A stretch of 64,000 bases of DNA from Microbispora hainanensis. Its GTDB lineage: Bacteria > Actinomycetota > Actinomycetes > Streptosporangiales > Streptosporangiaceae. A program made the translations under genes and the position numbers. Within the stretch, counting starts at the first letter, position 1, and each line of letters opens with the position of its first letter. Shown here one piece after another: positions 23,594-32,767 of the stretch. The stretch spans positions 6,386,001-6,450,000 of the forward strand of contig NZ_CP108086.1 in assembly GCF_036186745.1 (NCBI RefSeq). Reading direction: 5' to 3'. Under the pieces are notes generated by a model that was not told where the DNA came from, made no database searches, and saw nothing but the letters and a program-made list of their open reading frames with translations.

Positions 23594-26026
23594 ATGTCGC
23601 GGTTGGTCAGATGGTTCGCCGAGCTGGGCCGTACGGACGTCGGCCTGGTGGGCGGCAAGAACGCGGGCCTGGGGGAACTGACGCGCAACCTGGCCCGGTC
23701 GGGGGTTCGCGTGCCGGAGGGCTTCGCCCTCACCGCGGAGGCGTACCGCCGGTTCATCGAGGTGAACGGGCTCGACGAGGTGATCGCGGAGGAGATCGGC
23801 CGCCTGCACCGAGGGGCCGCCCTGCCGGACGTCGGCCGTGCGATACGGGAGGCGATCCTGGCGGCCGAGCTTCCTGCGGAGGTCATCGAGGCCGTCGAGC
23901 AGGCGTACGGTGAGCTGGCCGATCGACTGGCGACCATCGACCCGGACGTCGCGGTCCGCAGCAGCGCGACCGCGGAAGACCTGCCGGAGGCCAGTTTCGC
24001 CGGGCAACTGGAGAGCTTTCTCAACATCAGCGGTGCGCCGGCGCTGCTCGGCGCCTGTCTTCGCTGCTACGCGTCCCTGTTCACCGACCGGGCGATCAGC
24101 TACCGGGAGGACCACGGGTTCGGTCACCTGGGCGTCGCCCTGTCGGTCGGGGTGCAGCGCATGGTCCGCTCCGACCTGGGCGCGGCCGGGGTGATGTTCT
24201 CGATCGACACCGAGACCGGGTTCCCCCGGTCGGTGCTGATCGACGCCTCCTGGGGGCTCGGCGAGACGGTGGTCGGCGGCAGGGTGGATCCCGACGAGTA
24301 TGTGGTCTTCAAGCCGCTGCTCGGCGACCCCGGCCTGTGCCCGATCGTGTCGAAGGTCCGCGGCCGCAAGGAACGCAAGGTCGTCTACGACGCGATGGGA
24401 GGAACCCGCCAGCTCGAGACGTCCGAGGACGAGGCGGTCCGGTACGCGCTGGACGAGGAGGAGATCCTGCTGCTGGCCCGGTGGGCCGTCGCGGTGGAGG
24501 ACCACTACGGCACCCCGATGGACATGGAATGGGCCAAGGACGGCAGGACCGGCGAGATCTTCCTGGTCCAGGCCCGCCCGGAGACCGTACATCGGCGCCG
24601 GGAGGCGTCGCTGCTGCGCACGTACCGCATCCGCGACGCCGGTGGACCACCGGCCGAGCCGCTGGTGAAGGGGCTGGCCGTCGGAGACGCGATAGCGGCG
24701 GGGCCGGTGTGCAACCTGAGCAGCCCGGCGGAGATCGACCGCTTCGTGGACGGATCGGTGCTCGTCACGAAGATCACCGACCCCGACTGGGAGCCGATCA
24801 TGAAACGGGCCGCGGCGATCGTCACCGACCACGGCGGCCGCACCTCTCACGCCGCCATCGTCAGCCGGGAGCTCGGCGTCCCCGCGATCATCGGCACCGG
24901 CGACGCGACCGCTCGTCTGCGCGACGGCATGACGGTGACCGTCTCCTGCGCGCAGGGCGACGAGGGCTTCGTCTACGCGGGCCTGCGCGACTACGAGGAC
25001 GAGGAGATCAGCCTGGACGACATCCCGGCGACCAGGACCAGGGTCATGCTCAACCTGGCCGACCCCGCCGCGGCCTTCCGCTGGTGGCGGCTGCCCGCCG
25101 ACGGCGTCGGCCTGGCCCGGATGGAGTTCATCGTCAACAACCACGTCAAGATCCACCCGATGGCCCTGGTGCACCCTGAGCGTGCCGACGAGGACGACCG
25201 CCGCAGGATCGCCGAGCTCACCCGGGGCTACGACGACCTGACCGGCTACTTCGTCGAAAGGCTGGCCCACGGCATCGCCCGTATCGCCGCCTCCCGCTGG
25301 CCTGACCCGGTGATCGTACGGATGAGCGACTTCAAGACCAACGAGTACGCCCGGCTCGTCGGCGGGCGGCGGTTCGAGCCCCACGAGGAGAACCCGATGC
25401 TCGGGTGGCGCGGGGCCAGCCGCTACTACACGGAGGGATACCGGGAGGGCTTCGCCCTCGAATGCCAAGCCATCCGCAGGGTGCGCGAGCGGATCGGGCT
25501 CACCAACGTCATCGTGATGATCCCGTTCTGCCGTACGGTCGAGGAGGCCGACCGGGTCCTGGGGGTCATGGCCGAAGAGAAGCTGCGGCGGGGCCGAGAC
25601 GGCCTGGAGGTCTACGTCATGGCCGAGATCCCGGCGAACGTCATCCTGGCGGAGGAGTTCGCCGACCGCTTCGACGGGTTCTCCATCGGCAGCAACGACC
25701 TCACCCAGCTCACCCTCGGGGTCGACCGGGACTCCGCCGAGCTGGCGCATCTGTTCGACGAACGCGATCCCGCCATCACCCGCAGCATCGAGCACCTGAT
25801 CTCGGCGGCACACGCGAAAGGACGCAAGGTCGGGCTCTGCGGGCAACGTCCCAGCGACGACCCGGACTTCGCCCGGTTCCTGGTCGAGGCGGGCATCGAT
25901 TCGATCTCCGTCGCACCCGACAGCTTCTTGTCGGTGAAGGAGAACGTCGCCCCGGCCGAACACGCACAGGAGCGCCGGGAACCCGCCTCGGCGGGCCGCG
26001 GAACGCGGCCGTGGCCGCCGGCCTGA
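23594..26026 (+). CDS. ppsA: Phosphoenolpyruvate synthase
   Basis: 810 residues, full length. Domains: N-terminal ATP-grasp (GGKNAGLGELTRNLARSGVR, and VRSSATAEDLPEASFAGQLE near residue 117), the swivelling phosphohistidine domain with GGRTSHAAIVSRELGVPAII (His near residue 418), and the C-terminal PEP/pyruvate barrel with FSIGSNDLTQLTLGVDRDSA and the catalytic Cys in GLCGQRPSDDPDF (about residue 748). It interconverts pyruvate plus ATP and PEP plus AMP and phosphate. In actinobacteria PEP synthase / PPDK genes occur in oxygen-limitation regulons, which fits the neighbours. It is divergent from GH65 and heads a probable + strand operon. Confidence 0.96.
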   Translation: MSRLVRWFAELGRTDVGLVGGKNAGLGELTRNLARSGVRVPEGFALTAEAYRRFIEVNGLDEVIAEEIGRLHRGAALPDVGRAIREAILAAELPAEVIEAVEQAYGELADRLATIDPDVAVRSSATAEDLPEASFAGQLESFLNISGAPALLGACLRCYASLFTDRAISYREDHGFGHLGVALSVGVQRMVRSDLGAAGVMFSIDTETGFPRSVLIDASWGLGETVVGGRVDPDEYVVFKPLLGDPGLCPIVSKVRGRKERKVVYDAMGGTRQLETSEDEAVRYALDEEEILLLARWAVAVEDHYGTPMDMEWAKDGRTGEIFLVQARPETVHRRREASLLRTYRIRDAGGPPAEPLVKGLAVGDAIAAGPVCNLSSPAEIDRFVDGSVLVTKITDPDWEPIMKRAAAIVTDHGGRTSHAAIVSRELGVPAIIGTGDATARLRDGMTVTVSCAQGDEGFVYAGLRDYEDEEISLDDIPATRTRVMLNLADPAAAFRWWRLPADGVGLARMEFIVNNHVKIHPMALVHPERADEDDRRRIAELTRGYDDLTGYFVERLAHGIARIAASRWPDPVIVRMSDFKTNEYARLVGGRRFEPHEENPMLGWRGASRYYTEGYREGFALECQAIRRVRERIGLTNVIVMIPFCRTVEEADRVLGVMAEEKLRRGRDGLEVYVMAEIPANVILAEEFADRFDGFSIGSNDLTQLTLGVDRDSAELAHLFDERDPAITRSIEHLISAAHAKGRKVGLCGQRPSDDPDFARFLVEAGIDSISVAPDSFLSVKENVAPAEHAQERREPASAGRGTRPWPPA

Positions 26027-26168
26027 GTCACGGTCGCCCTTTGCAGGATCCGGACCAACCCTGGGCGCTTTGCGAGGTTCCGCTCGTGCACGGGGGTAGC
26101 ACCGTCAGGAGGGTCCCGCACGCCGTCGCGACGGCGGCGGCTGGGCGAAGGCACACCGAGGGGGGCGC

Positions 26169-27149
26169 ATGAGAACCCGAGGTCTGGTCTGCTGGAGAGC
26201 CTGTCTCACGACTGCCGGAGTCGTCGCCTTTCTCACGGCGGGGGCCGGGAGCGCGACGGCGGCCGTCGCTCCCCACGGGGACGATCTGGACCCGTCGACG
26301 CGTACCAACGTCACGAACGCGATGCAGGGCGAGGCGCTGGCGCACGTGACCTACCGCGCCTATGCCAAGCAGGCGGACCGGGAGAACCTGCCCGGCGTCG
26401 CGGCACTCTACCGGCGCACCGCCGACACGGAACTGCGGGAACACTTCACCGAGCAGGCGAAGCTGATCGGCATGGTCGGCGACAACGCGGCCAATCTCCG
26501 CGACAGCGCAGGCGGCGAGGCCTATGAGGCGACGACGATGTACAAGGCGTTCGCCGCGCAGGCCACCGCGGACGGCGATCAGGAGGCCGCCAAGCGCTTC
26601 TCCGAGATCGGCCAGGACGAGGCCGATCACCGCGAGAAGTTCCTCCAGGCGGAAAGGGCCGTGACCGACCGGTCGTCCGAGGCGACGATCCCTACCGACG
26701 TGCAGGCCAAGCCGGTGAAGATCCAGGCCGGCCCGCCCAAGGTCTCCTCATCCCGGACGCTGGACAACCTGCGTACGGCGATGAAGGGCGAGGCCTTCGC
26801 CTACGCCAAATACACCCTGTACGGCGACAAGGCACAGAAGACCGGACAAGCTCGGCTCGCCACGCTGTTCCACCGGACGGCCGCCGTCGAGCGCACCGAG
26901 CACTTCGCCGAGCAGGCGAACCTCGCCGGCGCGGTCCGCGACACCGGAACAAACCTGTGCGAGACGATCAAGGGAGAGGCACACGAGGGGACGCAGATGT
27001 ACCCCGACTACGCCCGCCGCGCCTCGGCGGCCGGCGACACCGAAGCGGCGAAGGTGCTCAGCGACACCGCCAAAGACGAGCTGAAGCACGCGCAGGCCTT
27101 CTCCCGCGCGGTGTCCAGGCTCGGCAAGCAGTGCCCCACACCGAGCTGA
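26169..27149 (+). CDS. Secreted tandem rubrerythrin-like di-iron protein
   Basis: 326 residues. An N-terminal signal peptide (two Arg, then TTAGVVAFLTAGAGSATA, cleavage near residue 32) is followed by two homologous ferritin-like four-helix domains (about 45-170 and 195-320). Each has the Glu and ExxH pattern: MQGEALAHVTYRAYAKQA, LREHFTEQAKL, GEAYEATTMYKAF and DEADHREKF in the first; MKGEAFAYAKYTLYGDKA, RTEHFAEQANL, GEAHEGTQMYPDYA and DELKHAQAF in the second. No rubredoxin C-x2-C domain is present. It could scavenge peroxide or iron outside the membrane. The internal duplication plus export is unusual. Confidence 0.88.
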   Translation: MRTRGLVCWRACLTTAGVVAFLTAGAGSATAAVAPHGDDLDPSTRTNVTNAMQGEALAHVTYRAYAKQADRENLPGVAALYRRTADTELREHFTEQAKLIGMVGDNAANLRDSAGGEAYEATTMYKAFAAQATADGDQEAAKRFSEIGQDEADHREKFLQAERAVTDRSSEATIPTDVQAKPVKIQAGPPKVSSSRTLDNLRTAMKGEAFAYAKYTLYGDKAQKTGQARLATLFHRTAAVERTEHFAEQANLAGAVRDTGTNLCETIKGEAHEGTQMYPDYARRASAAGDTEAAKVLSDTAKDELKHAQAFSRAVSRLGKQCPTPS

Positions 27150-27233
27150 CCGATCACGGTGCCCCACTCAGGGGCAAGACGGGCACAACCGCTGTGAGAG
27201 CCCTACCTGCCGATCGTCGGACGGGGTGGCGCC

Positions 27234-28121
27234 ATGGCAGAGCCGATCGTCGTCGGCGTCGACGGATCGACGCCCTCGCTTCAGGCCGCCGTCTGGGCCG
27301 CTCGGGAAGCCGAGCTGCGCGGCGCGCCGCTGCGCCTCGTGTACGCGACACTGCGCTGGCCCTCCTACGTGCCGCTCGTGCCGCAGCCGGCGCGCTGGAG
27401 AGCCGACGCCGAGGCGGCCGCGCGAGCCGTGCTCGACCAGGCGATGATCCACGCCCGGGCGGGCAGGTCGCGTCTGGCCGTGTCGGCCGAGATCGTCGAC
27501 GGCGGAGCCGAGCAGGCGCTCATCGCGGCGGCGGAGGGGGCTCAGCTGCTCGTCGTGGGATGCCGCGGCCGTGGCGGGTTCGCCGAGCTGCTCCTGGGGT
27601 CGGTGAGCCGCTGCGTCACCGCCCAGGCCCCCTGTCCCGTGGCCGTCGTCAGGCAGCCGAAAGGCACTGACCGCGGGGAGATCGCGGTCGGCGTCACCGG
27701 GCGTCCCGACCAGGAACCCGTCCTGGACTTCGCCTACCACGAGGCCGCGCTGCGGCATGCCCGCCTGCGTGTCGTACACGCCTGGACGCAACCGGTCGCG
27801 ACGGAGCCGGGCGACATGCTGCCGCCGGTCTACGACGTGGACGCGATCGGGGCGGAGGAGGCGCGCCTGCTCGCGGAGAGCATCGCCGGACGGCGGGAGC
27901 GTTTCCCCGACGTGACGCTCACCGAACACGTCGTGCGGGAGCACCCCGCCAAAGCCCTGATCGACGTCTCCAGGGAGACCGACCTGGTCGTCATCGGCGC
28001 CCGTACGGGATTGTCCGCCTGGCTGGGCCTGGGCTCCACCGCTCACGCCGTGATCCACCACGCGTACGCGCCCGTGGTCGTGGTCCGGCCACGCTCCGTA
28101 GATGTCTCGCCGACGGCGTAG
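27234..28121 (+). CDS. Universal stress protein with two UspA domains
   Basis: 295 residues, tandem UspA. Domain 1 starts PIVVGVDGSTPSLQAAVWAA and ends with the ATP-binding VVGCRGRGGFAELLLGSVSR (G-x2-G-x9-G-S type). Domain 2 (about residues 150-290) ends VVIGARTGLSAWLGLGSTAH and APVVVVRPR. Both nucleotide sites look intact. Double-domain Usp proteins of this kind are hallmark members of DosR/DevR dormancy regulons in actinobacteria. It sits 84 bases after the rubrerythrin gene and 52 before the hydrogenase operon. Confidence 0.95.
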   Translation: MAEPIVVGVDGSTPSLQAAVWAAREAELRGAPLRLVYATLRWPSYVPLVPQPARWRADAEAAARAVLDQAMIHARAGRSRLAVSAEIVDGGAEQALIAAAEGAQLLVVGCRGRGGFAELLLGSVSRCVTAQAPCPVAVVRQPKGTDRGEIAVGVTGRPDQEPVLDFAYHEAALRHARLRVVHAWTQPVATEPGDMLPPVYDVDAIGAEEARLLAESIAGRRERFPDVTLTEHVVREHPAKALIDVSRETDLVVIGARTGLSAWLGLGSTAHAVIHHAYAPVVVVRPRSVDVSPTA

Positions 28122-28173
28122 CGTGGAGGAGACGCGTCCGAGGGCACCCATTGGGGGCAAAGGAGGGTCGCCC

Positions 28174-29247
28174 ATGGAAACCGTCGTCATTCGATCGCTG
28201 GAACCGCTGATCGCCGAGTTGCGGGCGCGGGGGTTCGCCGTGGTGGCGCCGACCGCTCGCGACAAGGTCATCCGGATGGGCGAGATCGCCTCCCAGAGCG
28301 AGCTGCCCAGGGGGTGCGGAGACGAGCAGGAGCCCGGCCGCTATCGGCTGCGCGAGGGCGACGACGAGATGCTGTTCGGCTTCGCCGCGAGTCCCGACTC
28401 CGCCAAGCGCTACACGCAGCCGCCCAGCCGCACCCTGTTCCGCATGCGGGGCGAGAGCATCGAGGAGCCCGAGGCGGAGGTGCCCCGCGTCGCCCTGCTG
28501 GGCGTACGCGCCTGCGACCTGGCCGCGCTGGCCGTGCAGGACCGGGTGTTCCTCGGGGGCAGGCATCCCGACCCCGGCTATCGGAGGCGGCGGGAGGCGC
28601 TGTTCGTCGTCGCGGTGAACTGTGCCGTGCCCGGAGGGACGTGCTTCTGCGTCTCCATGGGCACCGGCCCGAAGGCGACCGCCGGCTATGACCTGGCGCT
28701 GACCGAGCTCGCCGGACCGCACCGGTTCGTGGCCGAGCCCGGCAGCGCGTACGGCGCGGAGATCCTCGGGGCGCTCCCCCGCGTCCCGGCCGCGGACGCC
28801 GATCTCGACGCGGCCGAGGAGGTCTCCCGTACGGCCGCCGAGCGCATGGGACGGCGGGTCGACACCGAGGGGATCAAGGAGCGGGTGGCCGGCGCCCACG
28901 ACTCGCCGCGCTGGCAGCAGGTCGCCTCCCGCTGCCTCACCTGCGCCAACTGCACCATGGTCTGCCCCACCTGCTTCTGCACCACGGTGGAAGACAGCAC
29001 CGATCTTTCCGAAGGGGCGGCCGAGCGGATCGAACGCTGGGACTCCTGCTTCACGCTGGGGTTCACCGAGGTCGGCGGCGCGCCGGTGCGGGGGTCGGGG
29101 GCCGCGCGTTATCGGCAGTGGCTGACGCACAAGTTCTCCACCTGGTTCGACCAGTTCGGCACCTCGGGCTGCGTGGGCTGCGGCCGGTGCATCACCTGGT
29201 GTCCCGTGGGGATCGACGTCACCGAGGAACTGGCCAACCTGCCATGA
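28174..29247 (+). CDS. hyhB: [NiFe] hydrogenase group 3b beta subunit, 4Fe-4S protein
   Basis: 357 residues from ATG 28174, with AAAGGAGGG seven bases upstream. The N-terminal 220 residues match the sulfhydrogenase subunit B fold, with [19 protein letters not shown]. The C-terminus carries two 4Fe-4S motifs: [16 protein letters not shown] and [16 protein letters not shown]. It relays electrons between the NAD(P)-linked gamma subunit and the hydrogenase core. Its stop overlaps the next ATG (ATGA). Gene order beta-gamma-small-large is that of group 3b hydrogenases such as mycobacterial Hyh and the soluble enzymes of Pyrococcus. Confidence 0.93.
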   Translation: METVVIRSLEPLIAELRARGFAVVAPTARDKVIRMGEIASQSELPRGCGDEQEPGRYRLREGDDEMLFGFAASPDSAKRYTQPPSRTLFRMRGESIEEPEAEVPRVALLGVRACDLAALAVQDRVFLGGRHPDPGYRRRREALFVVAVNCAVPGGTCFCVSMGTGPKATAGYDLALTELAGPHRFVAEPGSAYGAEILGALPRVPAADADLDAAEEVSRTAAERMGRRVDTEGIKERVAGAHDSPRWQQVASRCLTCANCTMVCPTCFCTTVEDSTDLSEGAAERIERWDSCFTLGFTEVGGAPVRGSGAARYRQWLTHKFSTWFDQFGTSGCVGCGRCITWCPVGIDVTEELANLP

Positions 29248-30074
29248 CCGCCGAGACGCGCCGTCCGATGACGCCGGAGCTCTACCGGGTGCGCTCGCGG
29301 CGGGCCGACCGGGTGGACACGGTCACGCTCCAGCTCGTGCCCGTGCACGGCGAATGCCCGCCGTGCCGGCCCGGGCAGTTCACCATGCTGTACGCCCCGG
29401 GGGTCGGCGAGGTCCCGATGTCGATCAGCGGCCGGGCCCGTTCGGGGGGATATGTCCACACGATCCGCGCGGTCGGCGCGGTCAGCGGCGCGTTGTGCGG
29501 CAAGCGGCCCGGGGACGTGGTCGGGGTGCGCGGGCCGTACGGCACCTGGTGGGACATCCCGGCCGCCGCCGGGATGGACGTGGTCGTCGTCGCGGGCGGG
29601 CTGGGCCTGGCGCCGCTGCGCCCCCTGGTGCGGGAGCTGATCCGCCACCGCTCGCGCTACGGACGCGTCAGCGTGATCGCGGGGACCCGTACGCCCTCGA
29701 CCCTCGTCTACGGGCGGGAGCTGGCGCGCTGGCACGGCCAGGGCGTCGACGTCCAGGTGACCGTGGATCACCCCGATCACGCCTGGAAGGGGCCGGTCGG
29801 CCTGGTCACCCGGCTCCTCGACCGCATCGTCTTCGAGCCGCGGCGCACGTACGCCTTCGCGTGCGGCCCGGAGACGATGATGCGGGCCACGGCCGGCGAC
29901 CTGGTGGCGCGCGGGGTGGCGGCTCGCCGGGTGGAGCTGTCGCTGGAGCGGAACATGAAATGCGGTCTCGGCTGGTGCGGGCACTGCCAGCTCGGCCCGC
30001 TGTTCGTCTGCCTGGACGGCCCGGTGCTGAGCTACGAGCGGGCGGCGCGCCTGCTGGCCGTGGAGGAGCTGTGA
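29244..30074 (+). CDS. hyhG: [NiFe] hydrogenase group 3b gamma subunit, FAD/NAD(P)-binding
   Basis: 276 residues. Ferredoxin-reductase layout: an FAD barrel with [20 protein letters not shown], an NAD(P)-binding domain starting [17 protein letters not shown] (about residue 115), and a C-terminal 2Fe-2S site [10 protein letters not shown] plus a later Cys (dihydroorotate-dehydrogenase electron-transfer type). It exchanges electrons between NAD(P)H and the iron-sulphur chain. It overlaps hyhB by ATGA and hyhS by TGATG, so the four subunits are translationally coupled. Confidence 0.93.
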   Translation: MTAETRRPMTPELYRVRSRRADRVDTVTLQLVPVHGECPPCRPGQFTMLYAPGVGEVPMSISGRARSGGYVHTIRAVGAVSGALCGKRPGDVVGVRGPYGTWWDIPAAAGMDVVVVAGGLGLAPLRPLVRELIRHRSRYGRVSVIAGTRTPSTLVYGRELARWHGQGVDVQVTVDHPDHAWKGPVGLVTRLLDRIVFEPRRTYAFACGPETMMRATAGDLVARGVAARRVELSLERNMKCGLGWCGHCQLGPLFVCLDGPVLSYERAARLLAVEEL

Positions 30075-30934
30075 TGGGCGCGCCCAGACGAGCATCCCGG
30101 CGGTCATCGGCGGACGGGCCGGGCGGCGCGAGGCCGCGGCTGGCGGTGTGGAAGTTCGCCTCGTGCGACGGGTGCCAGCTCACCCTGCTCGGCTGCGAGG
30201 AGGAGCTGCTGTCGGTGGCCGCCCGGGTGGAGATCGCCTACTTCCTGGAGGCGTCCAGCGCTCCCGGCCCGGGCCCGTACGACCTGTCGCTGGTGGAGGG
30301 GTCGATCACCACGCCCGACGACCTGGAGCGGATCAGGCACGTGCGCCGGGTGTCGAAGCGCCTGGTCACCATCGGGGCCTGCGCCACGGCCGGGGGGATC
30401 CAGGCGCTGCGCGACTTCGCCGACGTGCGGGAGTTCCTGTCGGTCGTGTACGCCCGGCCGGACTACATCGCGACGCTGGACCGTTCGACGCCGATCTCGG
30501 CCCATGTGCCGGTGGACTTCGAGCTGCGCGGCTGCCCCATCGACAGGCGGCAACTGCTGGAGGTCGTCTCGGCGTTCCTCGCCGGGCGGCGCCCGGTCGT
30601 GCCGCCCAACAGCGTCTGCGTGGAGTGCAAGGCCCGCGGCAACGCCTGCGTCATGGTCGCCCACGGCACGCCCTGCCTCGGCCCGGTCACCCAGGCCGGG
30701 TGCGGGGCGCTGTGCCCGGCGTTCAACCGGGGGTGCTACGGCTGCTTCGGCCCCATGGAGAGCCCCAACGTGCGCGCCCTCAACCGGCAGTTGCGGGAGC
30801 TGGGCATGAGCACGCCCGAGCTGGTGCGGGTCTACCGGACCTTCAACGCCGCCGAGGAGCCCTTCCGGCAGGCGGCCGAGGAGGCCGACCCGGAGCTGCG
30901 CGACCACGAGAAGACACCGGGAGAAGACCGGTGA
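30074..30934 (+). CDS. hyhS: [NiFe] hydrogenase group 3b small (delta) subunit
   Basis: 286 residues. The proximal cluster motif [18 protein letters not shown] is near residue 35, [16 protein letters not shown] follows, and the C-terminal part supplies more cluster ligands ([40 protein letters not shown]). There is no Tat signal, so the enzyme is cytoplasmic. The short N-terminal tail before residue 20 is Arg/Ser-rich and probably unimportant. ATG 30074 overlaps the hyhG stop. Confidence 0.94.
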   Translation: MGAPRRASRRSSADGPGGARPRLAVWKFASCDGCQLTLLGCEEELLSVAARVEIAYFLEASSAPGPGPYDLSLVEGSITTPDDLERIRHVRRVSKRLVTIGACATAGGIQALRDFADVREFLSVVYARPDYIATLDRSTPISAHVPVDFELRGCPIDRRQLLEVVSAFLAGRRPVVPPNSVCVECKARGNACVMVAHGTPCLGPVTQAGCGALCPAFNRGCYGCFGPMESPNVRALNRQLRELGMSTPELVRVYRTFNAAEEPFRQAAEEADPELRDHEKTPGEDR

Positions 30935-32220
30935 CCCACAAGACGGTCAAGGTCGGGGGCCTGACCCGGGTGGAGGGGGAAGGCGCTCTGCTCGTACGCG
31001 CCCGCGACGGGCGCATCGAGGACCTGGAGCTGCGGATCTACGAGCCGCCGAGGTTCTTCGAGGCGCTGCTGCGCGGCCGGTCCCACACCGAGCCGCCCGA
31101 CATCACCGCCCGGATCTGCGGCATCTGCCCGGTGGCCTACCAGATGAGCGCATGCCAGGCCATCGAGGCCGCCTGCGGGGTCGAGGTCACCGGCCCGCTG
31201 CGCGACCTGCGGCTGTTGCTGTACTACGGCGAATGGATCGAGTCGCACACGCTGCACGTGTATCTGCTGCACGCGCCCGACTTCCTCGGCTACGACAGCG
31301 GCATCGCGATGGCGGCCGACCACCGCGACCTGGTCCAGCGGGGGCTGGCGCTGAAGAAGGCCGGCAACGACCTGGTGGCGGCCGTCGGCGGCAGGCCCAT
31401 CCACCCGGTGAACGTCCGCGTCGGCGGCTTCTATCGGGTGCCCACCCGCCGCGAACTGGCCCCCGTCGCCGAACGGCTGCGCCGCGCCCGCGAGATCGCC
31501 CTCGAAACCGTCTCCTGGGTCGCCGGCTTCGACTTCCCCGAGGTCGAACACGACTACCGCTTCCTGGCGCTGCGTCACCCCGGCGAGTACGCGATCCTCT
31601 CGGGGGATGTGGTGACCAGCGACGGCGGGAGCTTCGCCGTACGGGATTGGCCCGAGCACGTGACCGAGGAGCAGGTGCCGCACTCGACGGCGCTGCACGC
31701 CCGGCTCGACGGCTCCCCCGGTTATCTCGTCGGGCCGATGGCCCGCTACAGCCTCAACTCCGCCCAGTTGTCGCCGCTCGCGCGGGAGGCGGCCGCGGCG
31801 GCGGGCCTCGGGCCGGTCTGCCGCAATCCGTTCCGCAGCATCGTCGTGCGGGCGGTGGAGATCGTGCACGCCTACGACGAGGCCCTGCGGCTCATCGACG
31901 ACCTGGCCGAGCCCGGCGCGCCGTACGTTCCGGTGGAGCCCCGCGCGGCCACCGGCCACGGCGCCTCGGAAGCGCCGCGCGGCACGCTCTATCACCGCTA
32001 TCGCATCGACGCCGACGGGGTGATCCGCGAGGCCGACATCGTGCCCCCGACCTCGCAGAACCAGGCGCGCATCGAGGCGGATCTGCGGCACCTGATCGAG
32101 CCCCGGCTCGACCTGCCCGAAGAGGAGCTGGCCGCGCTGTGCGAACGGGCCATCCGCAACCATGATCCCTGCATCTCCTGTTCGGCGCACTTCCTCGATC
32201 TCCATGTCGACGCCCGGTGA
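30931..32220 (+). CDS. hyhL: [NiFe] hydrogenase group 3b large (alpha) subunit
   Basis: 429 residues from GTG 30931, which overlaps the hyhS stop. The two nickel-binding motifs are intact: L1 [12 protein letters not shown] (Cys63, Cys66) and L2 [13 protein letters not shown] (Cys414, Cys417). Nine residues follow His420 and would be removed by the maturation protease, whose gene overlaps the end. The short L1 spacing and the gene order place it in group 3b: bidirectional, NADP-linked, cytosolic. No hyp maturation genes are in the window, so they must be elsewhere. Confidence 0.95.
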   Translation: MTHKTVKVGGLTRVEGEGALLVRARDGRIEDLELRIYEPPRFFEALLRGRSHTEPPDITARICGICPVAYQMSACQAIEAACGVEVTGPLRDLRLLLYYGEWIESHTLHVYLLHAPDFLGYDSGIAMAADHRDLVQRGLALKKAGNDLVAAVGGRPIHPVNVRVGGFYRVPTRRELAPVAERLRRAREIALETVSWVAGFDFPEVEHDYRFLALRHPGEYAILSGDVVTSDGGSFAVRDWPEHVTEEQVPHSTALHARLDGSPGYLVGPMARYSLNSAQLSPLAREAAAAAGLGPVCRNPFRSIVVRAVEIVHAYDEALRLIDDLAEPGAPYVPVEPRAATGHGASEAPRGTLYHRYRIDADGVIREADIVPPTSQNQARIEADLRHLIEPRLDLPEEELAALCERAIRNHDPCISCSAHFLDLHVDAR

Positions 32221-32665
32221 CATCGTGGTGATCGGCCTCGGCGGCGACGGCCGGGGCGACGACGCCGCCGGTCTGGAGGTCGTACGGCGGCTGCGCGGCT
32301 CGGTCCCGCCGTCCGTCGTGCTCGTGGAGAGCGCCGCGGACCCCGCGCAGCTTGTCGAGGCCTGGACCGGCGCCCGCCTGACCGTCGTGATCGACGCCGT
32401 CTCCTCGGGTGCGCCGCCGGGTGCGGTGCATCGACCGGCCGGCGTCGAGGGCGGGCCGTCCTGGCACGGCAGCTCCCACTCCTTCGGCCTGGCCGACGCC
32501 GTAGAGCTCGGCCGTGCGCTCGGCCGCCTGCCCGCCCGGCTCGTCGTCATCGGCATCGAAGGTGCGGACTTCACGATCGGCGCGCCGATCACGCCGCCGG
32601 TGCTGTCCGCGATCGACGCCCTGGCGCGGGAGCTGGAACAGAGACTCCGGCAGGAATCCGCGTGA
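32204..32665 (+). CDS. Hydrogenase maturation endopeptidase (HyaD/HycI family)
   Basis: 153 residues from ATG 32204, overlapping the hyhL end by 17 bases. Opening [20 protein letters not shown] matches the peptidase M52 signature, though the usual GNxxxxDD begins GDGRGDD here. [17 protein letters not shown] holds the second acidic ligand and [14 protein letters not shown] the His of the nickel-sensing site. It would cleave the nine-residue C-terminal tail of the large subunit after Ni-Fe insertion. A start at 32162 would overlap hyhL further and is less likely. Confidence 0.9.
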   Translation: MSTPGDIVVIGLGGDGRGDDAAGLEVVRRLRGSVPPSVVLVESAADPAQLVEAWTGARLTVVIDAVSSGAPPGAVHRPAGVEGGPSWHGSSHSFGLADAVELGRALGRLPARLVVIGIEGADFTIGAPITPPVLSAIDALARELEQRLRQESA

Positions 32666-32696
32666 CGCGCCGGTCCTGGACCCGGACGGCCGGGCA

Positions 32697-32710
32697 CGGT
32701 CTTTCGGCCC
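32697..32710. promoter_or_regulatory. DevR/DosR-like box upstream of the ATPase-hemerythrin gene
   Basis: CGGTCTTTCGGCCC contains GGTC-TTTC-GGCC, the same GGNC-NTTC-GNCC pattern as the boxes at 23490 and 39539. It ends 57 bases before ATG 32768, almost the same distance as the 39539 box from its ATPase start. Confidence 0.55.
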
Positions 32711-32767
32711 TGTCCCAGGGAACAGCGACCCTACCTCCGGGCATCCGTTTCGGGCGAGTCTGACCAG

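Noticed and set aside
22829..25963. 1044-codon minus-strand open frame
   Set aside because: Antisense to ppsA and partly out of frame with GH65; a compositional shadow of real genes.
27160..27180. DevR-like box before the Usp gene
   Set aside because: TGCCCC-ACTCA-GGGGCA is a perfect dyad but has the opposite polarity to the DevR consensus and a wrong spacer, so I did not count it.
28122..28173. DevR-like box before the hydrogenase operon
   Set aside because: No GGNC-N4-GNCC match is present; transcription may instead read through from the Usp gene.
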